From Planctomycetota bacterium (GTDB lineage Bacteria > Planctomycetota > Phycisphaerae > Phycisphaerales > UBA1924), in the NCBI GenBank assembly GCA_024280755.1, contig JAJRPN010000025.1, forward strand, positions 1-49,220: a DNA stretch of 49,220 nt, written 5' to 3'. The position numbers and the translations under genes are program-made. Every line of letters begins with the position of its first letter. Position 1 is the stretch's first letter. Below are positions 25,856-33,780 of this stretch, one piece after another. Below the pieces are notes generated by a model. That model was not told where the DNA came from and searched no databases. It saw only the letters and a program-made list of their open reading frames with translations.

Positions 25856-27549
25856 GGCATTCCCCCTGCTGATGCGTTTGCTTGGGATTCAACAATGGCC
25901 TGGTATGGAAGGGCTGTTTGTAGTAGCTCGATATCGAGCTTAAACTGACGCCCCCACTGATCATCGCCGATACTGACTCGCGAAGTCGCTCCGAGTGTGA
26001 CTGAGACGACTGAATCTATGCCTTTGAGTCCGGCTACAAACTTATTGAGCTCGATGCTTGCACCTTTTTCGGTGCTTGCGAGCGCGAGTCCATTGATCGA
26101 GATGACTGGCTTTCCTTGGGTAAGATCGCCACGAAGCTCACTCACTCGAATCGAATCAGGTGTCAGGCTAGAGATCATCATCAACGGGCCATGCCATTGA
26201 GGAATACTCTCGACTGTTTCAACGGCGAGTTGGGAAACATCACGAATGATTCCTGACATTGCAGAAGCAGACTCCATATTCTGGCGATACTCGTTCACTC
26301 GGATGATCCGTGAAGAATCGTGCTCGATGGCTTGTGAGATTCTTTGACGTTCACTTGAAAGGGCGAAATATTCGCCTCCGATTGCTAGGAGCGCTACTGC
26401 AACACCTGCGACTAAGCATCGTGTGAGAAGTTTTCTGGCAATGGAGTCTTTGGCAATTTCGGGGAGTAATCCATTTGGACAGCTATCCAATTTGCACAGT
26501 GCCCACTGTAGAGTCCCGTGTCCAAACGGATTCATCGGTTCGAATGAACTCTCAGCAGGATCAATCTTGATATACATATCGAGATGCTGAGAGATCGCCT
26601 TACCGATGTGTGGAATCGCGGCGCCAGGGCCGCAAAGCATGAGATGCTTTGGCATTTCGATATCTGAACCGAGCCCGAAGCGTAGTGTTTGTTTAATTTC
26701 AATACAAACCCGTTGAAGCACTGGTGCGAGCACCGGAAGCACAGCAGATCGGAGTTCTACACCCTCTACCTCGAAGACACTCATTGGTATCCCGTGCTCA
26801 AAGAGTAAGGACTGGGCTTTGATGATATCTGAAGTGTCGAGCTGTGTGTGCTCTTGATCTTCCGAATCTATTTCATGGTTGAGTTTGCTTGGCCAGAGCC
26901 CTTGAGCATAGCCCTCGATCAGTTTTCGATATCCGATCTCGATCGACCGAACTATTTTCAGACCTGATTCATTGTGAAACGCAAAGACGCTTATGTCATC
27001 GCCGAGATAAAAAATTGCGGTGTCTGCGTCCGAACCCTTTGCTGCTTCAGTTGCAACCTTTACCGCAGCAACACTCGTCGGAACCAGTGAGTTTGCACAG
27101 ATTCCACAGCGATTGAGCCATGCGTAGATCGAACGGAGTTGTTCTTCTCGTTCGCTATAGACAAGCGTGGTTGTAGAAATGTCGCTTGATTCGTCTTGTG
27201 CGAGCAGGCATGTCTCTACAGGGCGGTTGAGCCCCACGCTATCTCTCAGTTGTGCGATACCGGCAGCAGATGCCTGGGATTCTTTGAGGTCAAATGTATA
27301 GACCTTCTGAATCAACGATGGCGAGTGATAGAACACCGTTGCCTTGGAAGGATGGCTCGAAGGAAATCGTGACATCAACTGGCGGAAAGATTGGTCAAGC
27401 CCGATGAGCCCGTCATCCCAATACCCTGCCCATTGGGCTGTATCGAGATCTACCTTTTCTGCCTGTTGGATCTTCCCTCTATGCACCAACGCGACGCTGA
27501 GCATGCCCGGCGAAAGGTTGATGATGAGTTGATTGGTTGCTTTTTGCAT
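25852..27549 (-). CDS. pilM: PilM-PilN fusion (GspL-like) platform protein
   Basis: 565 residues from the ATG at 27549, which has GAGGGG upstream; a GTG at 27627 would add 26 residues. The first ~360 residues are a PilM-type actin-like ATPase domain (LIINLSPGMLSVALVHRGK at the start, DTAIFYLGDDISVFAFHN, HLMLCGPGAAIPHIG). A membrane helix at about 378-394 (LVAGVAVALLAIGGEYFAL) is followed by a coiled coil and a PilN-like periplasmic domain (PLMMISSLTPDSIRVSELRG, then a ferredoxin-like fold). PilM and PilN are usually separate proteins; here one chain joins them, like GspL. It links the cytoplasmic ATPase ring to the periplasmic platform. Confidence 0.8.
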   Translation of the reverse strand: MQKATNQLIINLSPGMLSVALVHRGKIQQAEKVDLDTAQWAGYWDDGLIGLDQSFRQLMSRFPSSHPSKATVFYHSPSLIQKVYTFDLKESQASAAGIAQLRDSVGLNRPVETCLLAQDESSDISTTTLVYSEREEQLRSIYAWLNRCGICANSLVPTSVAAVKVATEAAKGSDADTAIFYLGDDISVFAFHNESGLKIVRSIEIGYRKLIEGYAQGLWPSKLNHEIDSEDQEHTQLDTSDIIKAQSLLFEHGIPMSVFEVEGVELRSAVLPVLAPVLQRVCIEIKQTLRFGLGSDIEMPKHLMLCGPGAAIPHIGKAISQHLDMYIKIDPAESSFEPMNPFGHGTLQWALCKLDSCPNGLLPEIAKDSIARKLLTRCLVAGVAVALLAIGGEYFALSSERQRISQAIEHDSSRIIRVNEYRQNMESASAMSGIIRDVSQLAVETVESIPQWHGPLMMISSLTPDSIRVSELRGDLTQGKPVISINGLALASTEKGASIELNKFVAGLKGIDSVVSVTLGATSRVSIGDDQWGRQFKLDIELLQTALPYQAIVESQANASAGGMP

Positions 27550-27648
27550 TGGAGCCCCTCGATAGTCTTTCTTAGTGGTTTCATCGTAAATATCGGCCTT
27601 TTTCAAGACCACCTTGGCTTCTGACACCGAGTTTGTTCAGATGTCAGG

Positions 27649-28011
27649 TTATTCGGTCGTGAACTCGATTCGACGACGCGCATCGCCGCTAGAACCTTCA
27701 ACAATGGCAATTCCTTGGTCATCTGGGATTTGAATAAAATGAATAACTTGGCCATCAAGAGCAATTGAACTGCCTGATACAGGCATGGATGTATTTCCAA
27801 GAACAGCATTCATTAAAATAATTGCGCCGCTCTCTGAAGCATAAAACGCTCGTGCGGTTTCGACGCGGAGCGTCGCGAGATCTGATTCATCACGGACCGG
27901 ACGAACTGCCCCGGCGACGACCAAAGCAAGGATGGCCATCACGACAACAATGACGACAATGACTGTGCCTCGGCGAGTCTGTTTGTTTGGTGTAGGAGTT
28001 GATATACTCAT
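27649..28011 (-). CDS. Short GspK/PilX-like minor prepilin
   Basis: 120 residues; the start at 28011 overlaps the preceding stop as ATGA. The N-terminus, QTRRGTVIVVIVVVMAILAL, is positively charged, then Gly followed by a hydrophobic helix, as in GspK and PilX, which lack the full FTLIE motif. A further stretch, TARAFYASESGAIILMNAVLG, is the usual GspK/PilX helical continuation (A-x-x-A-G/S). True GspK is about 300 residues, so this is a reduced version. It probably caps the pseudopilus tip together with the GspH/I/J-like proteins upstream. Confidence 0.7.
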   Translation of the reverse strand: MSISTPTPNKQTRRGTVIVVIVVVMAILALVVAGAVRPVRDESDLATLRVETARAFYASESGAIILMNAVLGNTSMPVSGSSIALDGQVIHFIQIPDDQGIAIVEGSSGDARRRIEFTTE

Positions 28012-28526
28012 GGCGCCTCCTGCCCGATCCATACTCGGGGATGGACGAGAACAGAGAGTTCTACACCCTGCGTAGCGATTGTGAATACAAATCGGTGTGT
28101 GAGTGTTGGCGTGAGCGAGGTACTCGTTACGCCATCGTCGGCATAATACTCTACAGAGAACGAATCGACATCGAAGCAGAGCGGGACTGGATTCGTCCCA
28201 GGAACGAGCATTTCGAGTGTAGAACCTACAAGTTGTACACCAGATCCATTCGCATATTCGATGGAGCCTGATGTTGCTGATGTGATTCCTACACCAACAT
28301 CGCCGCTGCCGATTGGAGCCTGGCGCGCGATGCGCGTAATACGATCAAGAGCAAACCCGGCTCGTTCTGTTGAGCTGCGTACTGCACGCGAGCTTGCATA
28401 GCCATCTGAAGCGGCACCAATAACAGGCAGGAGCGTCACACTAATGATCGACATGACCACGATCGATGCGAGCAGCTCGATGAGTGTGAAGGCTGAACTT
28501 GATGTGTTTTTTTTCATGTTCATCAC
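28008..28526 (-). CDS. GspJ-like prepilin
   Basis: 172 residues. The class III prepilin signal is KKNTSSSA, then FTLIELLASIVVMSIISVTLL, with Ala rather than Gly before the cut. The rest is a beta-rich domain with SVEYYADDGVTSTS and a final HRFVFTIATQGVELSVLVHP, consistent with GspJ/PilW-type minor pilins. ATGA overlaps on both sides couple it to the neighbouring prepilins. Confidence 0.75.
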   Translation of the reverse strand: MMNMKKNTSSSAFTLIELLASIVVMSIISVTLLPVIGAASDGYASSRAVRSSTERAGFALDRITRIARQAPIGSGDVGVGITSATSGSIEYANGSGVQLVGSTLEMLVPGTNPVPLCFDVDSFSVEYYADDGVTSTSLTPTLTHRFVFTIATQGVELSVLVHPRVWIGQEAP

Positions 28527-29020
28527 ATCTCCGAGACCATAAGAGACACAGGCATCGAGAACTTTGTGCCAGTTGCTGAGTTATAGCGAACATAGACGGT
28601 AATCACACGGAATATATTGTCCTCCGCGATAGCCGAGACATTCCCATTTGAAGCGACGAGCTCTCCAATGACGACCGAGTATGTGAAGCCGACATCTATA
28701 TATGAATCCACACTTGTTGCCAAGCGGTCATAGAGCCCTGTATTTGCCGTGCTGAGATAGACATTGGAATCGGCGAGTGCTTCAAAACCGAGCGTTTCTT
28801 GGGTGCTTGTGACATCAGCAAGAACTGCCTCAAGCACTGTTGTGCTCAGATAGGTCGCCTTCGTTGTATTCACAGAATCGACACGACCCGCAGATGCTGA
28901 ATCGAGCATCGTCAGTGTCGGAGGCACTGCTAAAGCAAGGATAAGAATCGCAATCACTACCTCGATGAGTGTGAAGCCTTGCGCCGCGGTTCTTCTCCAT
29001 TGAATGCGTTGGTTGATCAA
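28523..29020 (-). CDS. GspI/PilV-like prepilin
   Basis: 165 residues. RTAAQG then FTLIEVVIAILILALAVPPTL is a classic prepilin leader with a Gly at the cleavage site and Glu5. The remaining domain (TTKATYLSTTVLEAVLADV ... NIFRVITVYVRYNSAT) matches the GspI/PilV group, where the helix continues with an A-T-x-L-x-x-x-V-L-E pattern. It overlaps both neighbours by four bases (ATGA). Confidence 0.77.
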   Translation of the reverse strand: MINQRIQWRRTAAQGFTLIEVVIAILILALAVPPTLTMLDSASAGRVDSVNTTKATYLSTTVLEAVLADVTSTQETLGFEALADSNVYLSTANTGLYDRLATSVDSYIDVGFTYSVVIGELVASNGNVSAIAEDNIFRVITVYVRYNSATGTKFSMPVSLMVSEM

Positions 29021-29559
29021 TACTGAACCTCCAAAACACCTGAGTATGGATGAACGACCACAAACTCGCCCGAAGAAACCGCAACAGTGACAATCGATGA
29101 GTTGAGAGAGAGGAACACACCCGATGAACTGCGTGTATGCGGGTTTGATTCATAGTCAAACCATATGGTCCCACTCCCGCCAGCACCGTTGCCATTGATC
29201 ATATCGGTGAGTGTTACGCCTGAGTATAAAGAGGAAAGGTTGATCGCACGATCTCTATTGGTTAGTGGATCAGGTTCTACTTCGACTGTGCCTGCATCTG
29301 TGATCCGCACAATCGTAAGCGATGAATCGGAAAGATTGATTTGAAGCCCGTGAGGCATACCCGATGCAACCGCCCGGCCTTTGGTGACTTCTATAAACCG
29401 CATGAGATCATCACGAGCAGCACCCTCACGCATCGCACGAACATTGCCCATCGCAGGTAAAACTGTCGTTGAGATAATCCCCATGATAACGACAACCATC
29501 ATCAACTCGATAAGAGTAAATCCGCTGCGTGTTCGAGATGTTGTCAATGGTGTAATCAT
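29017..29559 (-). CDS. GspH/FimT-like prepilin
   Basis: 180 residues. RTRSG then FTLIELMMVVVIMGIISTTVL is the prepilin leader. It is followed by REGAARDDLMRFIEVTKGRAVASGMPHGLQ, the R-A-x-A/S-x-x-x-x motif of GspH/FimT, and a beta-rich C-terminal domain. It would be a minor pseudopilin at the fibre tip. The stop overlaps the next start by ATGA. Confidence 0.8.
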   Translation of the reverse strand: MITPLTTSRTRSGFTLIELMMVVVIMGIISTTVLPAMGNVRAMREGAARDDLMRFIEVTKGRAVASGMPHGLQINLSDSSLTIVRITDAGTVEVEPDPLTNRDRAINLSSLYSGVTLTDMINGNGAGGSGTIWFDYESNPHTRSSSGVFLSLNSSIVTVAVSSGEFVVVHPYSGVLEVQY

Positions 29560-29564
29560 GTTAC

Positions 29565-30032
29565 TTAGAACTCGTTGGCAGTGAGTGTGCCGCCCGAGCC
29601 ATCGGGGGCTGTGGTTTGGTTCTCGCAGTTTGCATAGAAGATGGCAACCGGCGGATTTGAGTTGTTACTCACGAAGTAGTTCCACCCCGCACCGGCACTG
29701 TTTACCACTGCCCGAGCATTTGCCTGAACCTGGGAAACACTCTGAACTGACCCACGATTGGTAAACGAGTTGATTGGGACATCAACTTTGAGAACAGTCC
29801 CGTCGGTGAGTTCGGTAAGCGTTGGATAGGGCGAGTTTCCTTGAATAACCGCGTTTGTTCTGAATGTTGCGATCGAAGCTCGAACACCTGCGACGGTGCT
29901 TTGGATTGATGCGGTGCGTGCATCATCTCCAGCCGAGGCGAACTTTGGAACAACGATTGCTGAAAGTATCCCGAGGATCACAACAACAATGAGTACTTCG
30001 ATGAGGGTAAATGCGTTCTTTTTGGTGTTCAT
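29565..30032 (-). CDS. Major pseudopilin / type IV pilin (GspG-like)
   Basis: 155 residues from the ATG at 30032, with AAAGG upstream; the open frame extends 10 codons further. The leader is MNTKKNA, then FTLIEVLIVVVILGILSAIV and PKF, the usual continuation for GspG and PilA, with Glu5. Ala, not Gly, precedes the cleavage site. The rest is a short globular domain (ARTASIQSTVAGVRASIATF ... WNYFVSNNSNPPVAIFYANC) with a single Cys. It is probably the main fibre subunit. It follows the GspF gene by 26 bp and leads four minor prepilin genes. Confidence 0.85.
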   Translation of the reverse strand: MNTKKNAFTLIEVLIVVVILGILSAIVVPKFASAGDDARTASIQSTVAGVRASIATFRTNAVIQGNSPYPTLTELTDGTVLKVDVPINSFTNRGSVQSVSQVQANARAVVNSAGAGWNYFVSNNSNPPVAIFYANCENQTTAPDGSGGTLTANEF

Positions 30033-30058
30033 AGTGAGCCTTTGAGTTGTTGAGCAAA

Positions 30059-31264
30059 TCACTTGTTAATGCTGATCATCTGCCACATTGGGAGGAAGAC
30101 AGAAAGCGCAACAAGCAGGACGATTCCAGCCATCGCGATGGTGATCATGGGTTCGATAATGGTGTTGATGTTCTTTGCGAGATGATCTGACTGTCGATCG
30201 TAATGTCGAGCGATAATCTTTCCGGCCCGCGCGAGTTCCTTCGAATCCTTACCAGACCCGAAGAGTCTTCGGGCGAAGTTTGGCAATCCTGTTGCGCGGT
30301 TGATGACATCGCCGAGAGATTCGCCGTTACGCATTTGATCACACATCCGTACGCATTCTGCCTGGAATACTGGTCTCCCGGTTGCTCCGCCTGCGATCTC
30401 GATAGCTTCGATAACTTCGATCCCTGATTCAAGACCGATGCTCATCACTCGGCTAAACCGTGCAGTCGTGACTGATGTAAACATATTGCCGATGTATGGC
30501 AGCTTGTGGATCATTTTCTCCATACGGAATCGACCCGCGGGGTGCTTCCATGACTTTGCTGTGCCGTAGAAAGCTGCGATTGCCACGGCAATGTATGCCC
30601 ACCAATATTGTGTGAGCGACTGTCCCATCACGCGGATGATTCGTGTAGTCAGCGGAAGTTCTACGCCGTTGGATTCGAAGATCCCTGCGAATTTTGGAAC
30701 CACAAAGATCACAATTACACCGAGTGCGAATGCGACAAAGCAAACCACAATGGTCGGATAGGCAAGCGCCCGGCGGATCTGCTGGCTTGTCTCAATATTG
30801 CGTTCGAGCATATCGGCAAGATGCGCAGAGACCGGGCCGATCTGCCCTGTTTTTTCCGCAGATCGAAGGGTTTCAATGTAGACACCTCCAAAGACAGATT
30901 CATACTTTGCAAATGCAACGGTCAGTTTTTCACCCGCCTCGATCATGGTTGCGATATCGGTGACCATGTCGCGAAGGGTTGGGTTTTTTTCATGCTCAGC
31001 GATAGACATCAAGCCCCGAGCAATCGGGATGCTTGCCTCGATTAACACACTCATTTCTCGGGTGAGCATTGCAATTTCGAACTGCGTAACCTTCTTCTTA
31101 CGCTGCGCAAAGATCGAACTTGAAGCTTCCTTAAGCGACAACGGCACAAGCCCCCGCTTGGAGAGCATCTGGAATGCAGCCTGCTCCGAAGGGGCATCAA
31201 TCGTGCCTTTGCAATGCGATCCTCCGGCTTCGATCGCCTTATATTTGTATGTCGTTGAACTCAT
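30059..31264 (-). CDS. gspF: Type II secretion / type IV pilus inner-membrane platform protein GspF/PilC
   Basis: 401 residues, the usual family length. The N-terminal TYKYKAIEAGGSHCKGTI is typical, and two GspF domains follow (about 68-190, with EFEIAMLTREMSVLIEASIP-type start VTQFEIAMLTREMSVLIE, and about 270-392, FSRVMSIGLESGIEVIEAIE). Three membrane helices (about 170-190, 220-238, 373-393). It forms the membrane base that couples ATPase motion to pilin insertion. It lies between gspE and the prepilin genes. Confidence 0.92.
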   Translation of the reverse strand: MSSTTYKYKAIEAGGSHCKGTIDAPSEQAAFQMLSKRGLVPLSLKEASSSIFAQRKKKVTQFEIAMLTREMSVLIEASIPIARGLMSIAEHEKNPTLRDMVTDIATMIEAGEKLTVAFAKYESVFGGVYIETLRSAEKTGQIGPVSAHLADMLERNIETSQQIRRALAYPTIVVCFVAFALGVIVIFVVPKFAGIFESNGVELPLTTRIIRVMGQSLTQYWWAYIAVAIAAFYGTAKSWKHPAGRFRMEKMIHKLPYIGNMFTSVTTARFSRVMSIGLESGIEVIEAIEIAGGATGRPVFQAECVRMCDQMRNGESLGDVINRATGLPNFARRLFGSGKDSKELARAGKIIARHYDRQSDHLAKNINTIIEPMITIAMAGIVLLVALSVFLPMWQMISINK

Positions 31265-31278
31265 TTGACGCTCCGGTT

Positions 31279-32976
31279 TTAGGCACTGAGTCTGTAAGCT
31301 TCATCATCGTTGGACGAGAGTTTGATATCGATTGTTGCGTGAAGCTTGCGGACCTCATTAACGGTTGTAAGACCAAGCTTTGCTTTTTCGATACCATCTT
31401 GAAGCATCAAACGCATGCCTTGCGAGCGTGCCATTTTTGTGATCTCTGAAACAACCGCACCCTGGTCAATAAGCTCACGAATTTCTTTCGTAGCGCAAAG
31501 CAACTCGTACACGCCAACTCGGCCTTTGTAGCCCAGGTTCATGCACTTTGGACACCCTTTTCCACGAACAAACGAGTGGTTATCCGATGAATCAAAGATC
31601 CCAAGTTCACTCAAAGCTTCATCATCTGGATTATCCGGTTCTCTACAGTCTGCACAGACCTTTCGGACGAGCCGCTGGGCCATGACACCGAGCAATGCGT
31701 TATTGATTGCAAACGCCGGCACACCAAACTCAAGCAGACGAGGGATCGCACCGATCGCGTCGTTTGTGTGGAGTGTCGAGAATACCAGATGGCCGGTGAG
31801 TGCGGATTGCACTGCAATTTTTGCTGTTTCTTCATCTCGAATTTCACCGACAAGGATCACATCGGGATCTTGCCGGAGCATCGAGCGGAGCGCACTGGCG
31901 AAGGTCAGGCCGATAGCTGGGTTTGCTTGTACTTGACGAATCAAAGGCAAGCGAATTTCAACCGGATCTTCGATCGTCATAATGTTACGATCGGGCGTAT
32001 TGATTTCGTTGAGCGCAGTATAGAGGGATGTCGTTTTACCCGAGCCAGTTGGACCAGTGACCAGAACAATGCCGTGAGGCTTGGAGATCATCTGTGTAAA
32101 CGCCTCGGCCACATCATAAGACATGCCAAGATCTCTGATTCTTCCGATTGAACTTGCAGTACTCAGGAGACGCAAAACAGCATTCTCGCCGTGAATCGTC
32201 GGGAGCATGCTCAGGCGAACATCAATGGCAACGCCGTTGTGTTTGAATCTAAACTTGCCGTCTTGTGGGCGACGCGTCTGGGTCACATCAAGATGAGCCA
32301 TAACTTTTAAGCGTTGAATCAATCCCTCATGCATTGCCAAATCTGGCCCGCGGTGAGGCTGAAGCACGCCATCGACGCGATACCGCAGCATGAGTGATTT
32401 GTCATCCGGGTTAATATGGATGTCACTGGCTTTCATCTCGGCCGCCGAGAAGAGGATCTGATTGACCGCCGCAACAACGGGTTCTTGCGAGGATTGAACA
32501 TCCAAATCCTCCATACCGTCTTCAACTTCATCAGCGCCTGAATCCAATGTGTAGGCGCGAGTGATCAGCAATCGGAGTTGCTGAGAATCACAGACAACTG
32601 GGTCGATTTGTTTCTTGAGAATCTGACGGAGTTCGTCGATCGCTTGAAGATCAAGCGGATCTTCCATACCAACGGTTGCGATATCCCCGAGCGTAAAGAG
32701 CGGGAACACGCGTAGGCGTTCCGAAACCGACTTTGGTACGCTCCGTGATTGGCGAATATCGATATCAAAGTTGGTGATATCAATAAAGGGATATTCGCAG
32801 ATCGAAGCCTTTACGATCGCGACATCGTATGGCGTGACTATGTTTGAACGAATGATGGCTTCATCGAAGTCCATTTCGCTTTCCGAAATAGTATCGCGTA
32901 GTGTGGCGGCATCGTGATCGGTAAGTTTATTGGCTTCGATCAAGGCCTTTATGATGAACTCTGAAGTATCAAGCAT
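31279..32976 (-). CDS. gspE: Assembly ATPase GspE/PilB
   Basis: 565 residues from the ATG at 32976, with GGGAGAG upstream; it overlaps the PilZ gene by 8 bp. The N-terminal MshEN-type domain (LDTSEFIIKALIEANKLTD ... YPFIDITNFDIDI) is followed by the secretion ATPase core: Walker A GPTGSGKTTSLYTALNEI (about 308-325), the Asp box MTIEDPVEIRLPLIRQVQ, Walker B RQDPDVILVGEIRDEETA and the His box VFSTLHTNDA. A Zn finger is visible as CADC ... CPKC with ~34 residues between (about 440-477). It is a cytoplasmic hexamer driving pilin or pseudopilin assembly. MshEN domains can bind c-di-GMP, in keeping with the PilZ gene directly upstream. Confidence 0.93.
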   Translation of the reverse strand: MLDTSEFIIKALIEANKLTDHDAATLRDTISESEMDFDEAIIRSNIVTPYDVAIVKASICEYPFIDITNFDIDIRQSRSVPKSVSERLRVFPLFTLGDIATVGMEDPLDLQAIDELRQILKKQIDPVVCDSQQLRLLITRAYTLDSGADEVEDGMEDLDVQSSQEPVVAAVNQILFSAAEMKASDIHINPDDKSLMLRYRVDGVLQPHRGPDLAMHEGLIQRLKVMAHLDVTQTRRPQDGKFRFKHNGVAIDVRLSMLPTIHGENAVLRLLSTASSIGRIRDLGMSYDVAEAFTQMISKPHGIVLVTGPTGSGKTTSLYTALNEINTPDRNIMTIEDPVEIRLPLIRQVQANPAIGLTFASALRSMLRQDPDVILVGEIRDEETAKIAVQSALTGHLVFSTLHTNDAIGAIPRLLEFGVPAFAINNALLGVMAQRLVRKVCADCREPDNPDDEALSELGIFDSSDNHSFVRGKGCPKCMNLGYKGRVGVYELLCATKEIRELIDQGAVVSEITKMARSQGMRLMLQDGIEKAKLGLTTVNEVRKLHATIDIKLSSNDDEAYRLSA

Positions 32977-33403
32977 TGTAACTCTCCCAACCTGGCTTGG
33001 CATCTTCATCACCAAGCAGGCGACTGATGACATCATCAATTGATTGTCTCGTCTCATCATCTATATCTGCAAATGCACACCCTACGAGATAAGCCGGTCT
33101 GCGATCGGTCATTTGAACGCGCTGAACCTTCATGCTGCTGTGGAGCATGACATCGCCCTGAGCACCGGCTGGGTCGAGGATTTCAAACTCAAGACTCAGT
33201 CCACGCGCAAAGAAGACCTCAGAGACAAAGCCGATCCCGCCCTCTGCGAAGTCGACTACCTCAATCTCTATCCAACGATCTGGTCCGGTGATGCCTTTGA
33301 CAAACTGTACAGCATCGAGATGATGCATCGCAACGCGCACCCTCGCAGGGAGCGATATCTCGAACCGTTCAGATCTTCGTACAATGAGTCCGGGATTGGA
33401 CAT
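32969..33403 (-). CDS. PilZ domain protein, first gene of the secretion/pilus operon
   Basis: 144 residues; GGAGAAAC precedes the ATG. The c-di-GMP binding arm R-x-x-x-R is R9-x-x-x-R13 (RRSERFE). The second motif, usually [D/N]-x-S-x-x-G, is D51-x-A53-x-x-G56 (DFAEGG), a conservative Ser-to-Ala change. The end of the barrel reads PAYLVGCAFADIDDETR. It overlaps gspE, so it probably controls the ATPase in response to c-di-GMP. Cytoplasmic. Confidence 0.85.
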   Translation of the reverse strand: MSNPGLIVRRSERFEISLPARVRVAMHHLDAVQFVKGITGPDRWIEIEVVDFAEGGIGFVSEVFFARGLSLEFEILDPAGAQGDVMLHSSMKVQRVQMTDRRPAYLVGCAFADIDDETRQSIDDVISRLLGDEDAKPGWESYNA

Positions 33404-33780
33404 TTCGTTTCTCCAACTGTGGCGACCGTTCCGGTCATAGGGCTATACACCCAATTGATCGGAGTGAATGAATACCGGCTCAATTCAAACCCCAGAAAAT
33501 ATGTGAAGAGTTTTTAGCATCAGCCGCAATTAGTACCGTTTTGTTCGGGTATTGAAGATTGAATCTTTGCTGATAATCGCTTGGATTCCACAGCATGCAG
33601 AACCTATACTTTGTCGCTCAGCCGGATCGGCTCTGGGCACTCCCTCTGTGGGACAGTTGTATAAATAGTTAATGATCGACGAGTTACACAAAGATTCTCG
33701 ATCAGGATTCGTCACCAAAGCGCCCTCGAACAGTGTCCGATCACACTGCCGGTGCCGCTGACAAGGAACGGATAGTTATC
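33404..33780. promoter_or_regulatory. Divergent promoter region between the pilus operon and rpsB
   Basis: 378 bp without a supported gene separate the PilZ start (33403) from rpsB (33781). Promoters for both directions must lie here. A TATAAA lies at about 33660-33665, but no clear -35 partner was seen, and an S2 autoregulatory leader could not be confirmed by eye. Confidence 0.4.

Noticed and set aside
31541..32151. Open frames opposite gspE
   Set aside because: Shadow frames; the minus-strand ATPase has complete Walker motifs and a Zn finger.
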